A stretch of 10,964 bases of DNA. Source: Rickettsia typhi. GTDB lineage: Bacteria; Pseudomonadota; Alphaproteobacteria; Rickettsiales; Rickettsiaceae. Positions 7,069-10,964 of the stretch are shown here, piece by piece. The DNA lies in the NCBI GenBank assembly GCA_945907105.1, contig CAMDSB010000038.1:1-10964 (forward strand), read 5' to 3'. The notes under the pieces were generated by a model, which made no database searches, was not told the DNA's origin, and saw nothing but the letters and a program-made list of their open reading frames with translations. The first letter of the stretch is position 1. Every line of letters begins with the position of its first letter. The position numbers and the translations under genes were made by a program.

Positions 7069-7091
7069 GGAAAATAAAATCCTTGTATTTT
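7067..7091 (+). terminator. Weak intrinsic terminator candidate after htpG
   Basis: AAGGA (7067-7071) pairs with TCCTT (7080-7084) around an 8-base A-rich loop, followed by GTATTTT. The stem is only five base pairs and overlaps the htpG stop codon, so termination would be inefficient. It is offered because it lies exactly where a terminator would be expected. The following stretch to 7191 shows nothing else that I recognise. Confidence 0.3.
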
Positions 7092-7171
7092 AGAAGAATG
7101 TTTTAGAAAATTAGGACAAAATATTATTGCTTTGATGTTGAAATTGTATTAATCCTGTAAATTAAGTTTCG

Positions 7172-7197
7172 TTGTATTTTGGAAAGCAAAATATAAT
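7172..7197 (+). promoter_or_regulatory. Possible promoter of the coaD-alr-mlaEF operon
   Basis: A perfect TATAAT at 7192-7197 lies 28 bases before the coaD ATG and would give a leader of about 20-25 bases. The nearest -35-like box, TTGTAT at 7172-7177, is only 14 bases away, shorter than the usual 16-18. The -10 box is therefore the main evidence. The coaD start has no Shine-Dalgarno site. Confidence 0.3.
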
Positions 7198-7225
7198 TTG
7201 TATTACACTAGAATAATTATAATTT

Positions 7226-7729
7226 ATGGCCAATAAAATAATAGGAATCTATCCTGGGACTTTTGATCCAATTACAAACGGGCATGCTGATATCATTTCC
7301 AGGGCAAGTAGAATTTGTGATGAATTAGTTTTGGCGATATCGTCTTCAGTATCTAAAAATCCGATGTTTGCAATAGAAGAAAGATGTCAGATGGCCACGC
7401 TTTATCTGGAAAAATACGGAATAGCTTCAAATGTTAAGGTAATGCACTTTGATGGTCTGTTAGTAAATTTTGCAAGCAAAGTAGGTGCTCATTTTATAAT
7501 CAGGGGACTTAGAGCGGTATCAGATTTTGAGTATGAATTTCAGATGGCTTGTATGAATTCAAGATTAGACGAGACGATAGAAACGATTTTTCTTCCAGCG
7601 TCGGAGAAAAATCAATTTATCTCTTCTAAATTAGTAAAGGAAATAGTGAGTTTAGGTGGGGATATTTCTTCTTTTGTAATACCAGAAATCAAAGATAGAT
7701 TAGTTCAGTACTACCGGAGTAAATCTTAG
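7226..7729 (+). CDS. coaD: Phosphopantetheine adenylyltransferase
   Basis: CoaD transfers AMP from ATP to 4'-phosphopantetheine, giving dephospho-CoA, the penultimate step of coenzyme A synthesis in the cytoplasm. The product is 167 residues, typical for this hexameric enzyme. The nucleotidyltransferase fold opens with IYPGTFDPITNGH, where TNGH (17-20) is the ATP-binding (T/H)xGH motif. IIRGLRAVSDFEYE, with Arg93 in the RGLR element, forms the substrate-binding loop. The ISSK sequence at 132-135 corresponds to the ISSxxVR signature, with Lys-Leu-Val-Lys here instead of the common Ser-Thr-Val-Arg; this is a mild variation. The stop codon is three bases before the alr ATG, so the two genes are surely cotranscribed and perhaps translationally coupled. 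coaD heads the four-gene operon. Confidence 0.96.
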   Translation: MANKIIGIYPGTFDPITNGHADIISRASRICDELVLAISSSVSKNPMFAIEERCQMATLYLEKYGIASNVKVMHFDGLLVNFASKVGAHFIIRGLRAVSDFEYEFQMACMNSRLDETIETIFLPASEKNQFISSKLVKEIVSLGGDISSFVIPEIKDRLVQYYRSKS

Positions 7730-7732
7730 GTT

Positions 7733-8815
7733 ATGAGTAGTTCAAAATGCACCCTACAAGTAAGTTTAAGTATAATAAAAGGGAATTACCTAGCTCTTAG
7801 CGCCGCATGCCCTAATTCTGAAACTGGGGCTGCAGTAAAGGCTAATTGCTATGGCCTTGGCGCAAAGCAAATTTCTCCAGTACTGAAACAATCAGGTTGT
7901 AAACATTTTTTTGTAGCCAATATCGATGAAGGGGTGAGTTTAAGAAAGATATTAGGGACTGATGTAAATATCTATGTTTTGAACGGAGTGTTTTTTGGTG
8001 AGACTGAAATTTTTAAAGAACATGGTTTAGTTCCGGTCTTAAATCATTTAGCGCAAATTAAGGTTTGGCAAGAATTTGCGGTCAAACTTAACCAAGTTCT
8101 GCCTTGCTTTATTCACTTTGATACAGGGATGAATAGACTGGGGATGCCTGAAACAGAATCTGCCCATTTAGTGCAAACAGATACTGCTGGACTCGATGTG
8201 CGATGTGTTATGAGTCACTTAGTGAGCTCTGAAGAGCGGGATAATTTGTATAACAAAATGCAGCTAGAAAAATTTACTAAATTAGCGAATAAATTTCCAA
8301 ATGCTAAAAGAAGTTTGGCAAATTCAAGTGGTATTTTTCTAGGGCATAAGTATCAACTTGATTTGGTAAGACCTGGCGCAGCTTTATATGGCATTAACCC
8401 AAGCAATGAATCGATGATACAAAACCCAGTGCAAGTATTTGCACCTATTATACAAATGCACCAATTGAGGCCTGGAGAGTCGACTGGTTATAACAGTACT
8501 TATACTAATTCAACCAAAGAGAGTTGCTCAATTGTCACTATTCCGATTGGGTATGCGGATGGGTTTTTGCGTTGTTTAAGCAATAAATTTGTTTTTTATA
8601 TAAACGGTCATAAGGCACCTATCATTGGCAGAGTTTCTATGGATCTAGTCATTATTGACGTGTCCTTGGTTCCAGAAAAAGACGTGTTTCTGGGGCAAAA
8701 AGTGGAGGTACTTGGTAACTATTGTACTCCAGATGCAATGTCGCAGATAGCGCAAACAAATGCCCATGAAATTTTAACAAGCCTTGGCGATCGCTTCGAT
8801 AGAATATATACTTAA
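7733..8815 (+). CDS. alr: Alanine racemase
   Basis: Alr interconverts L- and D-alanine with pyridoxal phosphate. D-alanine goes into the peptidoglycan stem peptide. The 360-residue length is normal. The cofactor lysine is Lys36 in AAVKANCYGLG, where most homologs read KANAYGHG; the Cys and Leu are minor changes outside the lysine itself. FDTGMNRLGM lies in the TIM barrel. LVRPGAALYG is the conserved phosphate-region signature. The second catalytic residue, a tyrosine acting from the partner subunit, is Tyr274 in PIGYADG. GRVSMDL follows. The gene starts three bases after coaD and ends 26 bases before mlaE. A complete racemase in a Rickettsiales-like genome fits with the transglycosylase in implying that peptidoglycan, even if scarce, is made and remodelled. 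Confidence 0.96.
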   Translation: MSSSKCTLQVSLSIIKGNYLALSAACPNSETGAAVKANCYGLGAKQISPVLKQSGCKHFFVANIDEGVSLRKILGTDVNIYVLNGVFFGETEIFKEHGLVPVLNHLAQIKVWQEFAVKLNQVLPCFIHFDTGMNRLGMPETESAHLVQTDTAGLDVRCVMSHLVSSEERDNLYNKMQLEKFTKLANKFPNAKRSLANSSGIFLGHKYQLDLVRPGAALYGINPSNESMIQNPVQVFAPIIQMHQLRPGESTGYNSTYTNSTKESCSIVTIPIGYADGFLRCLSNKFVFYINGHKAPIIGRVSMDLVIIDVSLVPEKDVFLGQKVEVLGNYCTPDAMSQIAQTNAHEILTSLGDRFDRIYT

Positions 8816-8841
8816 GAAAATATCATTAATATAAATTAAAT

Positions 8842-9615
8842 ATGTTTGCAGCAGTTCAACAGTTAGGTAGTAAAACAATAAATTCCACTCGGACAATTGG
8901 CGTTCTGGCGATATTTATAGCTAAGACTTTTGTTGGGTTCGGTAAAAGACCTTTTTATATAGGCTTGATAGGAAGGCAGCTAATGATTATCGGATACTAT
9001 TCATTACCAGTTGTTGCGATGACTGCTGTTTTTTCTGGGGCTGTGCTTGCCCTACAAAGCTATACAGGCTTTTCTAGGTTTTCAGCGGAAAGCTCTATTG
9101 CCACCGTTGTTGTCTTGTCCATCACAAGGGAGCTTGGCCCAGTTTTGGCTGGGTTGATGGTCGCTGGAAGAGTGGGTGCCTCTATAGCTGCCGAAATTGC
9201 TACTATGAGGGTCACCGAGCAAATTGATGCGCTATTCACTCTGTCTACGGATCCAATAAAGTATCTTGTTTGTCCTAGAGTCATTGCTGCTGTTATTACA
9301 TTACCATGCTTAGTGCTAGTGGGGGATAGTATTGGGGTTTTAGGCGGTTATCTTGTAAGCACTTATAAGCTTGGATTTAACAGTACTAGCTATATTATCA
9401 ACACAGTGGAGTATTTGGAATCAATGGATGTTATCTCTGGTTTGGTAAAGGCAGCTGCATTTGGTTTTATTATAGCTATCATGAGTTGCTATCATGGCTA
9501 TTTTTCAGATAAAGGAGCAAGGGGAGTAGGTGCCGCGACTACTGCAGCGGTTGCTAGTTCCTCGATTCTTATTCTCATAAGCAACTATTTAATTACGGAG
9601 TTATTTTTTAATTGA
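8842..9615 (+). CDS. mlaE: MlaE-type ABC transporter permease (phospholipid transport)
   Basis: MlaE is the inner-membrane permease of the Mla system, which moves phospholipids between the inner and outer membranes and helps keep the outer membrane asymmetric. The 257-residue product is of usual length. An amphipathic N-terminal stretch is followed by about five hydrophobic segments, roughly 47-72, 86-112, 145-170, 198-217 and 234-254. The family's hallmark lies at about 96-131: RELGPVLAGLMVAGRVGAS, then AAEIATMRVTEQIDAL, the cytoplasmic coupling region that contacts the ATPase. The ATG has no Shine-Dalgarno site. Its TGA stop overlaps the ATG of mlaF by one base, the classic arrangement for equal production of two subunits. 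No mlaD (the substrate-binding MCE protein) follows; it presumably lies elsewhere, as I recall for Rickettsia. Confidence 0.93.
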   Translation: MFAAVQQLGSKTINSTRTIGVLAIFIAKTFVGFGKRPFYIGLIGRQLMIIGYYSLPVVAMTAVFSGAVLALQSYTGFSRFSAESSIATVVVLSITRELGPVLAGLMVAGRVGASIAAEIATMRVTEQIDALFTLSTDPIKYLVCPRVIAAVITLPCLVLVGDSIGVLGGYLVSTYKLGFNSTSYIINTVEYLESMDVISGLVKAAAFGFIIAIMSCYHGYFSDKGARGVGAATTAAVASSSILILISNYLITELFFN

Positions 9616-10382
9616 TGAACGATGAACTGAAATTTAAAATAAGATCACTGAATAAAGCATTTGGAAACAACCACGTGCTTAGAGGTATTGATCTAGATGT
9701 AATTAAAGGTAGCTCTTTGATAATTCTGGGTGGTTCTGGTTCGGGTAAATCGGTTTTGATTAAGTTAATGGTAGGGCTAATCACAGCCGATTCTGGTAGC
9801 ATTTTATACGAGGGCAAGGAGTCTCTTGGTATGTCTTATAAAGATCGTTTGAAGATGTTAGAGAATTGCGGTTATTTATTTCAGGCTGGTGCCTTATTCG
9901 ACTCTTTGACTGTTCAACAAAATATTACATTTTTTGCAGAAAAATTACATTCACTTACTAAAAAAGACACGAGAGATCTAGCCAGTAGGAAATTACAGTC
10001 TGTTGGCTTATCAAATAAAATTCTAGATCTTCATCCATCTGAGCTATCAGGTGGGATGCAAAAAAGAGTGTCGCTAGCAAGGGCTATTTGCATTGATCCA
10101 AAGGTAATATTTTTTGACGAGCCAACGACGGGTTTAGACCCTATAATGTCTAACGTTATAAATGATTTGATAATTAAGATCAGAGAGGAACTTGGTGCGA
10201 CGACAGTTACTATTACCCACGATATGCAGAGCGCAAGGAAAATTGGCAAAGAAGTAGCTTTTTTGTTTGAAGGCAAAATTGTTTGGTCAGGGAAAATGAG
10301 TGAAATTGATAGCACAGATAATGATAATTTGCGCCAATTTATTACCGGTGAGATCTCAAAATCTGCTTTTGTAGGAGCATGA
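9615..10382 (+). CDS. mlaF: MlaF-type ABC transporter ATP-binding protein
   Basis: MlaF is the ATPase that powers the MlaE permease from the cytoplasmic face. The 255-residue product has the full ABC set. Walker A is GGSGSGKS (39-46). A Q-loop glutamine lies in LFQAGALFDSLTV, which is typical of the MlaF branch. The ABC signature is LSGGMQ (144-149). Walker B is VIFFDE with Asp168 and catalytic Glu169, then PTTGLDP as the D-loop region. The switch histidine is His202 in TITHD. I chose the ATG at 9615, which overlaps the mlaE stop as TGATG; a TTG one codon upstream (9612) would add a single residue. It is the last gene of the operon. A new promoter drives rplU about 40 bases beyond its stop. 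Confidence 0.95.
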   Translation: MNDELKFKIRSLNKAFGNNHVLRGIDLDVIKGSSLIILGGSGSGKSVLIKLMVGLITADSGSILYEGKESLGMSYKDRLKMLENCGYLFQAGALFDSLTVQQNITFFAEKLHSLTKKDTRDLASRKLQSVGLSNKILDLHPSELSGGMQKRVSLARAICIDPKVIFFDEPTTGLDPIMSNVINDLIIKIREELGATTVTITHDMQSARKIGKEVAFLFEGKIVWSGKMSEIDSTDNDNLRQFITGEISKSAFVGA

Positions 10383-10422
10383 GATATTTAGTGGTATTTT
10401 TAACAAATGGCTATAATTATTA

Positions 10423-10450
10423 TTGACTTGAGTTGAATTAGATATATACT
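10423..10450 (+). promoter_or_regulatory. Near-consensus sigma-70-type promoter for rplU-rpmA
   Basis: TTGACT (10423-10428) and TATACT (10445-10450) are separated by 16 bases, each one mismatch from consensus. Transcription would begin near 10457, leaving a leader of about 35 bases. It lies in the 109-base gap after mlaF, as expected for a highly expressed ribosomal protein pair. I see no clear hairpin terminator for the upstream operon in the gap. Confidence 0.65.
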
Positions 10451-10491
10451 GCATATCGATTATTTTAATCTTTACGTGAGAATTTGCCGAT

Positions 10492-10809
10492 ATGTTTGCA
10501 GTTGTAAAAACAGGTGGTAAGCAATATAAAGTTGCAAAAAACAGCATAATTAAAGTCGAAAAAATTGAAGGAATTCCTGGTAGCAAGATCGAGTTGGATC
10601 AAATCCTAATGCTTGGTGAAGCGTCTAAAGCTTCGTTCATAGGTACTCCAATAGTTAAGGGTGCGAGCGTGACAGCAGAGATTATCAGTCAGTTTAGAGA
10701 TGATAAAATCATTATTTTCAAAAAGAAAAGACGCCAACATTATCGTCGTAAAAACGGTCACAGACAATCTCTGACTGAATTGAAAATATTAGATATAGTA
10801 AAAAAATAA
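10492..10809 (+). CDS. rplU: 50S ribosomal protein L21
   Basis: L21 is a structural protein of the large ribosomal subunit that binds 23S rRNA. The product is 105 residues, the usual size. It begins with the family start [14 protein letters not shown]. The conserved middle [16 protein letters not shown] is followed by the basic rRNA-binding segment [16 protein letters not shown], close to the L21 signature, and it ends ILDIVKK. The start ATG has only a weak purine stretch (GTGAG, 11 bases upstream). rpmA follows 11 bases after the stop, the nearly universal bacterial pairing of L21 with L27. Confidence 0.97.
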   Translation: MFAVVKTGGKQYKVAKNSIIKVEKIEGIPGSKIELDQILMLGEASKASFIGTPIVKGASVTAEIISQFRDDKIIIFKKKRRQHYRRKNGHRQSLTELKILDIVKK

Positions 10810-10820
10810 GGTAGAAAAAA

Positions 10821-10964
10821 ATGGCAACCAAAAAAGCTGGTGGTAGTTCCAAAAACGGTCGTGATTCGGCTGGTCGAAGACTTGGTGCAAAAAAAGGTGA
10901 TGGCCAACCAGTAATTTCTGGTAATATCATTGTTCGCCAACGCGGTACAAAAATTCGTGCTGGA
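10821..10964 (+). CDS. rpmA: 50S ribosomal protein L27, 5' part (runs off the window)
   Basis: L27 sits near the peptidyl-transferase centre, and its N-terminus reaches towards the tRNA ends. Forty-eight codons are present out of an expected 85 or so. The start reads [20 protein letters not shown], then LGAKK and [12 protein letters not shown], all classic L27. As in most non-Firmicutes, there is no cleavable N-terminal extension before the conserved KKAGGS. The [10 protein letters not shown] opening is like that of Rickettsia as I remember it. AAGG at 10808-10811 provides a ribosome-binding site. The frame is open to the last base, so the gene is cut by the window edge rather than broken. 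Confidence 0.96.
   Translation, partial: MATKKAGGSSKNGRDSAGRRLGAKKGDGQPVISGNIIVRQRGTKIRAG

Noticed and set aside
7072..7225. Untranslated stretch after htpG considered as a small RNA or hidden gene
   Set aside because: It is very AT-rich with no open frame of note and no strong stem; only a weak terminator and a -10 box could be supported.

Overview
The window is AT-rich and looks like part of a chromosome from an intracellular alphaproteobacterium of the order Rickettsiales. Three things point there. The run alr - mlaE - mlaF matches, from memory, the order found in Rickettsia. The L27 start ([10 protein letters not shown]) and L21 also look rickettsial. Many genes lack a Shine-Dalgarno site and sit behind short AT-rich leaders. 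I cannot name genus or species from sequence alone.

Layout. Positions 1-72 hold a degenerate palindromic repeat of a kind dispersed in many alphaproteobacteria. Positions 162-692 (minus) hold the remains of a SAM-dependent methyltransferase, with two in-frame stops and apparently no SAM-binding core. A minus-strand block follows, read right to left: a secreted lytic transglycosylase (4533-3814); two bases later an NDUFAF5-like methyltransferase (3811-3041); a small heat-shock protein with an export signal (2926-2294); and dihydrolipoamide dehydrogenase lpdA (2157-760), which has its own likely promoter. A plus-strand DUF167/YggU gene (4614-4889) diverges from the transglycosylase. Its 3' end overlaps a convergent 72-residue lipoprotein gene (5101-4883). 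htpG (5203-7068) stands alone.

The right third is a tight plus-strand operon, coaD - alr - mlaE - mlaF (7226-10382). It covers coenzyme A synthesis, D-alanine for peptidoglycan, and the inner-membrane core of a phospholipid transporter. Behind a near-consensus promoter come rplU and the first 48 codons of rpmA, which runs off the window.

The genes are mostly housekeeping, with two themes. One is the cell envelope: transglycosylase, Alr, MlaEF, the lipoprotein and the exported Hsp20. The other is protein quality control: HtpG and Hsp20. I found no defence system, CRISPR array, insertion sequence, tRNA or rRNA. The best leads are the exported Hsp20, the NDUFAF5-like protein with no recognisable glycine-rich motif I, the decayed methyltransferase and the palindromic repeat. 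I do not see convincing evidence of a wholly new system.
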